From Ampullaceana balthica (Eukaryota > Mollusca > Gastropoda > Lymnaeidae), in the NCBI GenBank assembly GCA_944989445.1, contig CALYLW010000329.1:338510-402509 (forward strand): a stretch of 64,000 nucleotides of DNA, given 5' to 3'. A program made the translations under genes and the position numbers. Below are positions 32,920-45,519 of the stretch, piece by piece. Numbering within the stretch: position 1 is the first letter of the stretch; each line of letters opens with the position of its first letter. Under the pieces are notes generated by a model. The model did no database searches and had not been told where the DNA came from. It saw only the letters and a list, made by a program, of their open reading frames with translations.

Positions 32920-35287
32920 ACTAATATCCATTTATGCCTCTATCTTAAAAGTGATTTCACAATAACACCAACAATTTTTTTTTAAAATCCATTTCCTCTG
33001 TTATTGTTCTTTGTCGTTCTTTATAGTCTCCCTTGAAAGTTTGAAAATTCAAACAAGGAAAAAAAACAAAAATAAAATCGTATGAAAATATCGTTTTCAA
33101 AGTATACGCTTAGGATTTGCTTTTCCCTATGGCAGTAATTTCAAAACATTTCTCTCCTTCCTAATTAAAACGTTTCACCACAAATAAGCGCGAGCAACAA
33201 AGTGTTTTAGATTCCGCGACACGAGGCCAGACGGAGAGATCGCCCAAAGTGAGTGACTGACAGCTCATGGGAATAACCACAAAGTCTCTATGAGAGACGG
33301 GCCAGGGAAAACTGGTTTTGTCTTACTGTTATCGGGAGGTCATCGGCGCACGGTGGCGACCCCTGGCGGTGATCTCGGCGGGTGAAAGAAGGATGAAAGG
33401 ATTGAAGGGGGTCTACCGTTGCCTGCTTTTTGGATGTACCAGGGGCTATGACTCTTGTCTCGCGTTGTATGACGCATGATGGTGCATGGTGTTGTTGGAT
33501 GTTGTATGACATGTGACCAGAGGCTAAACTCTGACCGATGTTGTATGACGCTCGATCAGAGGCTATGGCGCTGCCATAGGTTATGCATGATGTCAGACCA
33601 GAAGCAGTGACGCTGCCACATGATTGTGATGTATATGACGCCTGGTGATGCATGATGGGTTTTGATGTTGAACTTCGCTTTGTCCTACTGATTTGGATTT
33701 TGACCAATAAATCAAGTTTACAATGGTCATGTTTATCTATCATATTATATAAAATCAATTTGTGAATAATTTACATCACACTAAAGACACGTTCATAGAT
33801 AAAACTTTAAAAGAATTTTAAAAAATGAAATTGGCACAAGTGGAGATAAATAGTTGAGCTTTATCTGATACTGCATAGACAGAACGGCTATTCTTACATC
33901 GCTAAAAGTCTAACAATAAATGTGTCTTCAACTTTGATTAGACTTTCACATGAAGAGATATTTCATCGATCAGATGAAGCTAAACATCAGAAGTGTATCT
34001 GATTTTGTATCTAGACTAAATGCTATTTATATAACAGAAATCTGTGTTTTTTATATAATACTCTGGGCTATTGTTGAAAGGGGTTAATCTAGTTGCTCCT
34101 GGTGAGGTACATCGATAGGTGTTTTAATGGTCTCTAGGCTTATGAATTGGGGATTTATTCAGACCGCTTCCGGTTTTCCATCTTTTCCCACATTTTTTAT
34201 TTTACCCCATCTCTTCCCACTACACACACTCATAAAAGTATTAACAAAAAATATCACACGCCAAAAATAAATTACTTCCCTTACTGCCCTATTGAATGTA
34301 GCCAACTAATAATGTCTCCATGACCCCTTTCCCCTGAAGTTATCATTATTTTAAATCCCCCCACCCCCACCCAAAAAAAACACAACAAAAAAAACGCGTT
34401 TCTTTCTGTGCAATAACAAGCCAAATGACGTCATTGTTCAGGTGTATTTCTGAAACATATTTAAATAAGATTTGATGTAAACTGAAATTATAGGCCAGCC
34501 CCCTCCCCCAAAAAAAACACAACCCAAAACAGATATCTTGAAGGAAAGTTCTGCTAGATTCTAAAATGTGTTTTAGGTGAGAGACGGTGGAGGCAAAGCT
34601 AGGCCAGGAGAGGGAGTGATGTGGAAAGGATTGGTTTTGGTGGTGGTGGTGGGGGGGGGGAGGAAGCGAAGTGTTAGGTAAGATTGTTTTGTCTTCAGGT
34701 TTGGAGAATTTCAACGGTTTAAAAAAAAATATGCTTAGTGTTAGGCAACTTAGAATAGCAAAAAATCTCAAGGTATTTTCAGAACACAGGGAATGCCAAC
34801 TAAAAACAAATAAACAATTTTTTAACGAAACTATTTTAATGTATTCTCTTAGACACGTCAACACAAATGAAAAGAAATTGATTTTTTTAAAATAATAATT
34901 TAATCTTATAATTGTGTATATTAGTTATATATTTGTTTTTTAATATTTTTTTTGGTTTGCTTTTTTATATATTTTAAGATGCTTAAATTTATACACACAT
35001 TTCATTATTTAACTGCATTCAACAGAAACGTCTATAAATCCTAATAAGACAGACTTAGACGAAAATAAAAGATTTTCATAGACAACCACCCGTGTTTACC
35101 TCATGATTTTATATTTAAAAATTGTCCTCTATCAAAGCGTTCCACCGCCTCTCTTGTTAGTGTTTTAATTACGCCCCAGCTCTTTTCCTGTTCTCTCAAC
35201 GTCACCATGTTTTCCGGTGCCTTCCTGCCCGCAGTTTACCATCTGTGTCCCACTCAATTGAGTGACTTGTTTTATTGTTTTTGCATC
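32920..35287. other. No supported gene; weak repeats at 33470-33660
   Basis: From about 33470 to 33660 the phrases gttgtatgac and cagaggctatg(g/c)cgctgcca recur in degraded form, which keeps a 156-residue minus frame open. The remainder is AT-rich. The 172-residue minus frame at 34346-34864 starts in A/T-rich low-complexity DNA and has no recognised domain. Confidence 0.4.
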
Positions 35288-35628
35288 TTTTCTAAGAGTC
35301 TGTCCAATCAATCTCATCTTTTCTAAGAGTCTGTGCAATCAATCTCATCTTTTCTAAGAGTCTGTCCAATCAATCTCATCTTTTCTAAGAGTCTGTCCAA
35401 TCAATCTCATCTTTTCTAAGAGTCTGTCCAATCAATCTCATCTTTTCTAAGAGTCTGTCCAATCAATCTCATCTTTTCTAAGAGTCTGTCCAATCAATCT
35501 CATCTTTTCTAAGAGTCTGTCCAATCAATATCATCCTTTCTAAGAGTCTGTCCAATCAATCTCATCTTTTCTAAGAGTCTGTCCAATCAATCTCATCTTT
35601 TCTAAGAGTCTGTCCAATCAATCTCAAT
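35288..35628. repeat. 31-bp minisatellite, 11 units
   Basis: The unit is tcttttctaagagtctgtcc plus aatcaatctca. Nearly all units are identical; one reads aatatcatcctt and one reads gtgcaatc. Confidence 0.96.
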
Positions 35629-35789
35629 TTTCTCTTCAGGATTATCTCCCCATTGTTTCCTGTTGACATATTTGCAACATCTTGTGTACCATTTTATTTG
35701 TTTTTTAAATCTTTCTCATATGTCCAACATCCTAAGATTTGTTGTGACCTACAAATCCCCTCATGTCCCCTCACATCCAGCATCCGTAC

Positions 35790-36140
35790 ACACACCCGTC
35801 GACTACACTGAAATTTAGGGCACAATAATTTTCTACACACTCATATACTACACAACGGTACTATACACTATCACCATTCATCTACACACCCATCTTCTAT
35901 ACTCTCACCTCCTACAGATCCATCTTATATACACAGTCATCTAAACACCTATTCAGACCTATGCCTACACACTCATCTACAACACACCAGTTTTCTACCC
36001 ACCCATTTTCTATACACCGTTCTTCTACACACTCATCTACTACACACCAGTTTCCTACACATCCATCTTCTATACACCAGTCTTCTACACACTATTTTCC
36101 CACTCATTCATCTTCTACACACTCATCTACCACACAAACC
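35790..36140. repeat. Degenerate CA/TC-rich repeat
   Basis: Phrases of the type ctacacactcatct and tctatacaccagtcttc recur irregularly about every 15-20 bases. Ser/His/Thr frames here are artefacts. Confidence 0.7.
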
Positions 36141-37977
36141 AGCTATAACTACATAACAGACCCAGGCTTCTCCAACTTCACACTGACAGGAATATCAATG
36201 GATGCAGCATTACCGATTACCCTCAGGGACGGCGTGCAGGCAACAGGTGTCTGGGTGCAACAGCGGCGTCACTGCCCCTGGAGTTTGTTATAAACATTTA
36301 ACGATCAGACTCCGGATCTCATGCTCATGCACATACAATATCAGGAAAGCCAGTGGCCCACATCACTATATAACGGGCAGTCTCGTCGTACGTCCAAGCA
36401 ATCCCGAGTGTACGTGTAAGCTTCAAAAGTCAAAAGCTGTAACTTAGGCTTAGGGCCCCCTCTTTCTTGGGGAGTGGGCTAAAAAAGTAATATATCTGAA
36501 TTTATAGAGGGGTCGCCATAACTCAAATACCTTAGGGCTTCATCAAGTCTACATCCGACACTGCGTCCAAGTCGGGGCAGTGTTGAAGTTGAGCAGTGTG
36601 TTTTTTTATTACTATGGAGTGCCTAGGGATAGGGCCGTGTTTGGCATAAGTTGGGTCAATAAAAGCCGTAAAAAAAAGGGGGGGGGGAGGCTCGAGGATT
36701 TTGGGTACACTGCGGAATGGGCATGGGATAAATTAATTGAATATTTGTTCATAACTCTTCCGTTAGACCCTGGTGCAATGGCTCATTTGTCAGCAAAACA
36801 TTAAATGTTTGAGGAGCACTGGTCTAGAACGCAATCGTCTTACGTCACGGGCCTGGTCTGAGGACTCCAACCAGCCCGACAGTGGGTATAAGCCCTAAAT
36901 GGCAGGGTTCTATCTTCATTAATTACTGAGTTATGAACAAAATAGTGTGGGAAGAGCTAATATTCGATCACAGTTTTTAGAATTAATTACAAAGGTAAAT
37001 AAGGAGGAAAATTAATTCACTAAAAAAATTATAACTTTTCTCCTAAAAGAGATAGAACAATGATCCAGGTGTCATTGGAAAACTGAAAGTGAGCTCTTTC
37101 CTATGATATGCTGTTTGTGTGTGTTAGATGTATTTGAAATTTTGAGTTGGAGTGCCTAGTATAAGCAACAGGTGTTGGCACGAGACAGCGAGTGGATGTA
37201 GGACAGGAAAGTGGGGGGGGGTGGGGGGGAGGTGATCAGTCGTGTGCACCTGGGGATCTCAGGTATGACATAACTCCCCGTGTTTCCGGGCGTAATTGGA
37301 AGCTTTGAAGTCGGCGTGCCTGGACCAAGGGGGCTGGATGACCTTGAGATACCCGGACCAAGGGGATGGATGACCTTGAAATACCGGATCCATAGAAAAA
37401 TTAAACGGACGAAACATAATATAAATAGTTCATGTGATGTTTTTTTTTGTTTTTTTTTGAAGACGCCCGGAAGTACGTCACTTTATCGTTTGAAACTATA
37501 CCGTTTGGAGAACAAGCTACACACAGGACTTTTACATAAACTTCCAGTTTAATTTTGTTCCTTGAGTCTTCAGTCAAACGAATCGATTAAATAGAGAAGT
37601 TCTTATATGGAAACTATGTTTAATTGCTAGGCTAATCGATGCTTAAATTAAATGCTTGATGATATATGTGTCCATGCTATTTTTTTTATTGGTGTAGCAT
37701 TTTCATCTCGTGTATCTAGGCCAGTTCTTTCCCCTTATATTTATATAACTTCTAGTTCTAGCCTTGCAGTAAATCTTGTAGTGATATTTCATCTTAGTCT
37801 TAAAGGATTTATCCGATTATCTGTATCTCATTAAACAAAACATCAATGTCATCGCATCGATCCATCACGACCTTTAACCCCGCTAATAATAATTTGAACA
37901 AATATGGTAAATATCACGTAAGACATTAGAAAATCAAAAGTTGGGTCCGACGTCTACATCCTTCTTATCTACCTTTA
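36141..37977. other. No supported gene
   Basis: Contains scattered hAT-like terminal strings (cagcggcgtcac near 36262; gaggagcactg near 36812) without matching duplications. A two-unit tandem ggaccaaggggnnggatgac lies near 37323-37385. No domain recognised. Confidence 0.4.
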
Positions 37978-38076
37978 ATACCAAGTCAAGAACTACGTTA
38001 GAGCGTCAGGCCTAGAGTCAAAGGTCTTCATTCACCCCCTTGATCTACTTGTAATACCAAGTCAAGAATTACATTA

Positions 38077-38800
38077 GGGGCCGTCATAAAGTACGTCACG
38101 CTCCGCGGGGGGGGGCGTCTAAGAAAGTGTGACACTTTGTCGACAGCGAGGGTAGGGTGGGTCAGAGCAATGTGTGCATGTCACACATTTATTATTTTTA
38201 GTATTTTTTTTTCTAATTTATTTATATTTGTTTAGTAGAATTTAAATAGCTTTAAAAATAATTTTCAAAAAGTTGTGAAACATTAGAATTAGTTTTATGT
38301 CAAAATAGCATTGAAATGCGTATCTCCTGAATGTGTTTTTCATAAATCTGAATTGGATACAGCAGGACTGATATCGAAGGATCAGGAATGGTTTGACAAT
38401 CGTGTTCGCACCAGCCAATATTTCACTCAAATTGTTGTTAAATATCAGGACATGAAATGTTGCGACAAAGCACGAAACTCATATTTTAACGTTTTACCTT
38501 AAAGATTCTTCCCTCCTCCAATATCCCAATCAACCAAACAAATGATGGACTCAAAGCTTAAGAAAGAGCAGTTGAAGATTCTCATAAATTTCCTTCCTTG
38601 TTTGTAGCACAAACTCTCAAATTTGATGAACTTATGCCAAGAACAACAGGAGCTTTCAAAGTACAACCATATGATTACTAGCTTATTTGATTGACTTTGC
38701 AAAGTGTGTCGTACTTTGGGTCCCGAGATTCGTGACAGTTTGTGACACGGGGAGGGGGGGTCAAAAATTGTCAAAAAATAGCGTGACTTACTTTATGGAC
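38077..38800. mobile_element. Harbinger-like element, copy C, right end truncated, with coding relic
   Basis: The left end is ggggccgtcataaagtacgt after TTA (38074-38076). The right end reads gcgtgacttactttatggac and then jumps into the flanking repeat, so the last few TIR bases and the right TTA are lost. The outer parts carry the gtgacactttgtcgacag and gtgacagtttgtgacac motifs of this family. The central part (about 38290-38690) is unlike copies A and B and contains a degraded reading frame. Larger than its relatives, it may be a less deleted family member or may have captured foreign sequence. Confidence 0.8.
38290..38690 (+). pseudogene. Decayed coding relic inside copy C, family not recognised
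   Basis: A plus-strand frame open from about 38293 to 38500 contains CVSPECVFHKSELDTAG, then QEWFDNRVRTSQYF, then DMKCCDKARNSYFNVLP before a stop. After one frame change near 38520 the text continues as IPINQTNDGLKA, a stop, then FPSLFVAQTLKFDELMPRT and VQPYDY before further stops. The ordered, non-repetitive protein-like text across one frameshift suggests a former gene. Two Cys pairs (C-x4-C and CC) hint at metal binding but prove nothing. It may be transposon-encoded or captured host sequence. Confidence 0.5.
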
Positions 38801-38865
38801 GCCAGGCCTAGAGTAAAAGGTTTTCATTCACCCCTTTGATCTACTTGTAATACAAGTCAAGTACT

Positions 38866-39544
38866 CACCTACACGCATGAGTTTTTTTCCACGCTGGCCG
38901 CTTGTCATGACGACATGACACGCATGTCATCCCCACATCTCGGCCCGTTATCTGGGCAAGTATCTGTTTTCATCTTTCAATCATCAGAGCTCACGCCTCC
39001 AACAGTTGATAAAAAAAATAGAGCGTCGGAGGGATAAGAGGAAAGAAAGAAAAGAAAAAAAACACGTTTTGTAATTGCAATCACAGGTTCAAAAACAAAC
39101 ATGGCGCAAGGGGTTAAGGTGAGACGGACTCCCACAGATGATGGCGTGGCTAGGATGCCACGCGTCCCACATAACCTTGACATATAAATGGCGGGAGTGC
39201 TTAAATGTTTGTGAAAGGGCCCCTCCCTGACAATGATCCCCTATGGGGGATCTCTCTCGGAGCATCCCGGAATAAAAGCGAGAGAGAACCCCCAAGAGTG
39301 GTCATTTGTGTTATAACTCAGTAGCGCAATATACTTTTTTTCCTACAACATTTTCGTGAAATTCAGTGTTGTCCGGAGTGAGGCGCATCTAATCACCATG
39401 TGGAAAATAACCAGTGGTCTCCAACCTGGGTTCTACACTGGGGTCATATTCGTATCACCCGAACATTATTTTTTTTTATAAAAATATGAACAAATGGTTT
39501 GAAATTTTAAAATTATTTCATAAAAAATAGCTGGATGTGGGACA
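38866..39544. other. No supported gene
   Basis: Mixed DNA. A hAT-like terminus cagtggtctccaacctgg lies at about 39412; see rejected items. Confidence 0.4.
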
Positions 39545-39772
39545 GTCTCAGTGGGACATTACAAGAAAGTCCCGAGTCAACATCTCAGTGGGACATTACA
39601 AGAAAGTCCCGAGACAACAGTCTCAGTGGGACATTACAAGAAAGTCCCGAGACAACAGTCTCAGTGGGACATTACAAGAAAGTCCCGAGACAACAGTCTC
39701 AGTGGGACATTACAAGAAAGTCGCCAGACAACAGTCTCAGTGGGACATTACAAGAAAGTCCCGAGACAACTG
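39545..39772. repeat. 37/38-bp minisatellite, six units
   Basis: The unit is cagtctcagtgggacattac plus aagaaagtcccgagacaa. The first unit boundary is 37 bp and later ones are 38 bp. One unit reads gtcgccagac. Three overlapping frames remain open because of the repeat. Confidence 0.95.
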
Positions 39773-40879
39773 ATGAGAAGAATTTAACACTGACCCTGAT
39801 TTTTTAAAAAAACCAAGCTTTTCCCAAATAGGCTTATGAAAATAGATCGCTCTTTCTTATTTGTAATCCCATTACGTGGCAATCTAAACATGTAAATTTA
39901 CGAAATAGTGCTCGTGGAAAGTATGAATTGAGAACCCTTGGTGTTCAGGCCGGGCTGTGAGGTGTGGTAAACCTGTTAGAGGCGTTTTTTAGCCGTTTCC
40001 TTAACGCCGTATGTCACTGAAATGGCTGCTAGTCGTGGCCTTATCTCCGCCATGTCATAGGTAACTCTGCTCTTCTCTTTGGGAATAGCCTCCCCTCCCT
40101 CCCGCACACACCCATTTTTAGTGTAAAATAATCAACAGAATATCTTGACTTTTTATTTCACGTTTGGAAATCTGGGTGTTTTTTTTTCTATAAAATTTTG
40201 ATGTTCGTCTTCGCACGATGACCGAGTCGTAGGGAGTGATGGGAGAATGGGGAAGGGGGGAGAGGGGGGAAGGGGGTAGAGTTAGGTTTATATATTTTTT
40301 TAATGGCATGATGGTGAGCAATCCACAATTCTGTTGATGGTCATGTCAAAGTTTTTCTTAACTACGTATGATATTTTTTGCCCGGGGAATTCAGCAAAGA
40401 TCGGCCAATGAACATGACAGCAGTTGATCAAAAATTTAAAGTTTTTTTAGGTCAAGAGTTTTCTTAAATATTTTTTTTATTAAACTTACATTCGCATTTG
40501 AAAGTAAAGAAAGATCCATTTATACACAAATTATTGGCTTCACTAAAATACTAACTTTCTTTAAAACCCTCGAGCTGCCCTCGCGACATTGACCGAAGGT
40601 TCACATCACCACGAGGTACATTCACTGCGTCTCGACACCATTGTCTCCTGTAGGGAAATTGATGCGCTATGCAACAGTTGCGTCCCGAAGCCATCGCCTT
40701 GAATCTGTCAACATTCCCGTGAAGACATTGGCTGCTCTTCAGAGAATTCCACCGACTCCAAATGTACTGTGGCAGGGTTTTTTTTATCCCCTTTAGCCAA
40801 GAACGATGATTCTAGGAATGTTCTACTTGCCTTGTGTTTCCTTGACGGCCATTATCTCAAACATGTTGTGGAATGCTGG
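39773..40879. other. No supported gene
   Basis: AT-rich with T and A runs. No domain or RNA gene recognised. Confidence 0.4.
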
Positions 40880-40893
40880 CATTTTGTTCTTTT

Positions 40894-40933
<40 letters not shown>

Positions 40934-40949
40934 TTTTTCTTTCTTTTTT

Positions 40950-40992
<43 letters not shown>

Positions 40993-40993
40993 G

Positions 40994-41064
<71 letters not shown>

Positions 41065-41065
41065 G

Positions 41066-41112
<47 letters not shown>

Positions 41113-41129
41113 GTCTTTCTTTCTTTCAT

Positions 41130-41176
<47 letters not shown>

Positions 41177-41265
41177 GTCTTTCTTTCTTTCTTTCTTTCT
41201 TTTTTTCTTTCTTTTTTTCTTTCTTTCATTCTTTCTTTCTTTCATTCTTTCTTTCTTTCATTCAC
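40880..41265. repeat. TTTC tetranucleotide microsatellite (about 385 bp)
   Basis: Nearly uninterrupted ctttctttc, with occasional ctgtc, catt and extra-T variants. Polypyrimidine on the plus strand, so H-DNA formation is possible. The Phe/Ser/Leu and Lys/Glu/Arg frames of up to 198 residues are artefacts. Confidence 0.97.
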
Positions 41266-44204
41266 CCAGTATGGTGACCAGGGTCCGTTTTAATAAGCAG
41301 AGCTATAGTTTGGGCTACTTTAAAGTATGGGTCAGTGTTAGTACACATACATGTTACATGGACCACTGGCACAGCTTGCCTCCCTGTCAGTTAATTAGTT
41401 GATATCGTGCGCCCCTGGTACGTAGCTTATGTAATTTATAACACAGTGCTTGTGTCACACACCTTTACTGTCAAGTGCGGTAAATGGTAGTTGTTTGCAC
41501 TCACTTTGTCCTGACAGCTGTAATACGGTGAGGGAGCTGATGTGGTGTGTGGGTGTGGGGGGCGGGGCGGGGCGTCGTGTCAAATACCGGAACACCAGGG
41601 AAAGTAAGTCCCGCGAGGAGATGCCACCAGCATCTAGTTTAATGTTTGGTAACCATGAGTTGTTTTTACGAGTAGTTCAGGGTTGCTTAACCCTTACAAG
41701 AATGTCTAATTACCGCTCACGTTAAACACGGTCTCTCTGAGACCTAACCTTTCAACCTATCAACTGCCTCGTGCGGTTAATTAACTCCCAAGTATTTGTC
41801 TTCATACCTACGTTTGAAACTAAAATTGCTTTAAATATTTATTTTATTTAAATTAACATCGCTGATAAAGTAAAGTTGCTGACTGCAAATATTTTTTTAA
41901 AGTTTGTTTGTTACATCGTTTTTTTTTAAAAAATATGGATATTTGGGTGCGTGTAAAGTAAATCATTGAAATGTAACCACTCTATGTGTCATTTCTATGT
42001 GTATCACCGCTCTGTGTCACTACTATGTTCTATGCGTCACCATTCTAAGTGAATCAACTTTAAGCGTCACCTCTCTGTGTCTCTTCTCTATGTGCCACTA
42101 CCCTGAGTGTCGCTACTCTATCTGAAGCTAACCACGATCTTCACTGAGCCAGACGCCAAAACCTTAGTACACCACAGACAACGTACAGTGCCCAAACGAA
42201 TCAGCCAACATCTTGAGGCATTTCCTACTCTGCAATATTTTAACAAGTAATATGTCGACAACTTTTGGACCTGCGCATGTCATTTCAAAATCGCCTTGCC
42301 TGCAACGTTTGTCATTTGCGGAGACGTCTGCTATTCACTGCTATACTAAAATGGTTAACGACTTTTGTTATTCCAATTTAGAAATTAGATCCTAGACTAC
42401 GTCTGCTGTGATTAACAAGACGCCTTCCATTGACAACGTTGTGCAGAAGGTGACTTATTCCGACACAGCAACAATTGCTGAGATTGAAAAAAAAAGTTAA
42501 GAGCCCTTGAGTTCATAACCCCCGAGTTGAGAATCCCTGCTGTAGTAACATTTTTGGTCAACATTTGTACTTTAAATAGCAAGACACGCCCTGCGCTCCG
42601 TACAGCCCGAGGGTAACACGAGAGCTTCAATTGGTCCAACAGACTTGATTACCGGCCACCCGATCTGCCGAGTTGGTGCAAGCCAAAGGTCGGCGTTTTA
42701 AACGAGTCACCTTGTACAACACTGTTGAACCGGAGTGTATCCGGAATATCCACAACTATACTATGGATTATGTGAGAAGAAGGATGAGGTGAATACAGAG
42801 CGTAGTCATTGGGACAATGAATACTGGTCGAAGACTCAAGATTGTCTAATGTGTGGATACTAAGATTGCTAAAATCCAAAACTGGCAAAACAAGACGAAT
42901 TACATTCATTGTCGTTGGCGGCTTTGAATAAGTGATATATTATATATTTGTATGAGAGTCTCCACTTTCTTCATGAAATCCGGATTATAACCAATATTCT
43001 TCGTCTGGATAGTCATGTAAAATATTTATATCTGTATGTAAATATTGGTGTTATTACAGTTATATTCTTGTTTTAGTATTTGTGTGTGGTTATTCGTACG
43101 TTATTTTTCGTAAGTATCCTTTTGATGGTATTTGAACGTGAGTAGTCAAGTGTGAGTATTCGTGCGTTGGTATTCCTGTTTGAGTAGTCGTGTGTGGGTA
43201 TTCACGTGTCGACACACAATACTCGCCCAAGAGAGTAGTTCTTTTACCCGATGCTAACGTCCCGCGAGAGGAATAGTGGCAGAGCGCGGGCCCCAAGATT
43301 AGATTTGAAATTTGAGACCGGGGCAAAAAGAAGTAACTTGGTTAACTTAGAGGAACGTAGGGCATGAAATGTATGTCTATAGGGGGTGTGATGACGGGGC
43401 GAGGGGAGGGGGGAAGTATTCATTTATTGGATTGGTGTAATAAAATAGTCGGATCAAAAGTAGGGCCTCCGGTTGGTGAGTATTGCCTTGATATGACTTA
43501 CGCGAGGCGGCAGCGAGGGAGGAAATTGTAAGGAGGTTTGTTGACCTTACGTGGCGCGTGCCATCTAAATTTCAACAGGAAAAAGAAGTGAGGGGAAAAA
43601 ATTTAACGAAATGAAATGTAAAGCAGTAACGAGATTATAAAAATGGAAAGACCCACTTTACACATAGAATGTTTTACTTTTAAAGTTCAAATATATATTT
43701 GAAGAGCCAGCTAGAGCGATAGAGGCCGAAACCACGGTGTAAAACTTTTCAATATTATATATATAGTCGTGGGCTTATTTTTACATTGTTCACCTCCGTC
43801 TGTATCACACGTTCTTTGTGTTTCAATTCTCGTTTGTCATAATCTCTTACACTTATTTTTACTTTTTTTTAAAAAGACAACTTATGGGGATCTAGGTTTT
43901 TAAAAAAAAATCGTCTGCTTTAATCGTGTGTAATTCTCGGTTGATCATTTGAGAACCGCTGTTTCATTTGGTCGGTTGTTGCCAGCGGCTTCCAGCGTTT
44001 TAATGTCCAGTCTCTGGGTGGCCGGCTTGTTAAGTTGGAAGTGAAAACGTGGATCCCCTTTGATAAATGTATATCTGTGCACACGTCGCGTGTGTTGTAA
44101 AGATTGATGGATAGCACATGATCGAATGTTGGTGGGGTTTTTCTTGTTGTTTTTTCCCTCTCTATTTGACTCACACGCTGAATCAGTTTTTCTCCTATCT
44201 TAAC
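41266..44204. other. No supported gene; weak repeat at 41980-42120
   Basis: From about 41980 to 42120 the phrase tctatgtgtcac(t/c) recurs in degraded form every 15-20 bases. A hAT-like right terminus gttgagaatccctg at about 42528-42541 has no partner found. From about 43080 to 43200 gtgtg(a/t)gtattcgtg recurs four or five times. Otherwise nothing is supported. Confidence 0.4.
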
Positions 44205-45450
44205 ACATTTGGCTCCATGCCTAAACAAGGTTGCCTCTCAACCTTACAAAGTCTGGCTCTACCTAAAACAAATTGGCTCCAGCTGAGCAAGATGGTTGGC
44301 TCTATCTATGCAAGTTTGGCTCTGTTTAAACAGGTTTGACTCCATCCATACCTAAACAAGTTTGCCTCTTAACCTTACAAAGTCTGGCTCTACCTAAAAC
44401 AAATTGGCTCCAGCTGAGCAAGATGGTTGGCTCTATCTATGCAAGTTTGGCTCTGTTTAAACAGGTTTGACTCCATCCATACCTAAACAAGTTTGCCTCT
44501 TAACCTTACAAAGTCTGGCTCTACCTAAAACAAATTGGCTCCAGCTGAGCAAGATGGTTGGCTCTATCTATGCAAGTTTGGCTCTGTTTAAACAGGTTTG
44601 ACTCCATCCATACCTAAACAAGTTTGCCTCTTAACCTTACAAAGTCTGGCTCTACCTAAAACAAATTGGCTCCAGCTGAGCAAGATGGTTGGCTCTATAT
44701 ATGCAAGTTTGGCTCTGTTTAAACAGGTTTGACTCCATCCATACCTAAACAAGTTTGCCTCTTAACCTTACAAAGTCTGGCTCTACCTAAAACAAATTGG
44801 CTCCAGCTGAGCAAGATGGTTGGCTCTATCTATGCAAGTTTGGCTCTGTTTAAACAGGTTTGACTCCATCCATACCTAAACAAGTCTGGCGCTTAACCTT
44901 ACAAAGTCTGGCTCTACCTAAAACACATTGGCTCCAGCTGAGCAAGATGGTTGGCTCTATCTATGCAAGTTTGGCTCTGTTTAAACAGGTTTGACTCCAT
45001 CCATACCTAAACAAGTTTGCCTCTTAACCTTACAAAGTCTGGCTCTACCTAAAACAAATTGGCTCCAGCTGAGCAAGATGGTTGGCTCTATCTATGCAAG
45101 TTTGGCTCTGTTTAAACAGGTTTGACTCCATCCACACCTAAACAAGTTTGCCTCTTAACCTTACAAAGTCTGGCTCTACCTAAAACAAATTGGCTCCAGC
45201 TGAGCAAGATGGTTGGCTCTATCTATGCAAGTTTGGCTCTGTTTAAACAGGTTTGACTCCATCCATACCTAAACAAGTCTGGCTCTTAACCTTACAAAGT
45301 CTGGCTCTACCTAAAACACATTGGCTCCAGCTGAGCAAGATGGTTGGCTCTATCTATGCAAGTTTGGCTCTGTTTAAACAGGTTTGACTCCATCCATACC
45401 TAAACAAGTCTGGCTCTACCTAAAATAGTCTGGGTCTATCTAAACACGCT
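44205..45450. repeat. 131-bp satellite, about nine units, with higher-order pattern
   Basis: The phrase gtctggctctacctaaaaca recurs at 44251, 44382, 44513 and onward, 131 bases apart. Each unit is itself built from ttggct(c)-type subrepeats. Most units read caagtttgcctcttaacc with aaaacaaattgg. Two units (starting near 44882 and 45275, exactly three units apart) instead read caagtctggc with aaaacacattgg. The array ends in a partial, diverged unit. Confidence 0.95.
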
Positions 45451-45519
45451 TGACTTCTTCGACGGAGCAGATACGAAACCCGTAAGATGGAGAATGTTTG
45501 TTTTTTTTACAAAGTTTTT

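Larger units (their letters stand above)
37978..38865. repeat. 76-bp tandem repeat interrupted by a transposon
   Basis: The phrase ccaagtcaagaa starts at 37981 and again at 38057 (76 bases apart). The third unit continues after the inserted element, from gccaggcctagag at 38801 to acaagtcaag near 38852. The first unit keeps the uninterrupted sequence acgttagagcgtcaggcc, showing what the target looked like. Confidence 0.85.

Noticed and set aside
33288..33758. 156-residue minus-strand frame as a candidate gene
   Set aside because: Much of it covers degraded short repeats at 33470-33660 and no domain is recognisable.
39411..39950. hAT-like element with ends cagtggtctccaac and attgagaacccttgg surrounding the 38-bp array
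   Set aside because: Ends pair poorly (about 9 of 14) and the 8-bp flanks aaaataac and gtgttcag do not match.
40769..41402. Long Phe/Ser/Leu and Lys/Glu/Arg open frames (up to 198 residues)
   Set aside because: They are translations of the TTTC microsatellite, open in several frames at once.
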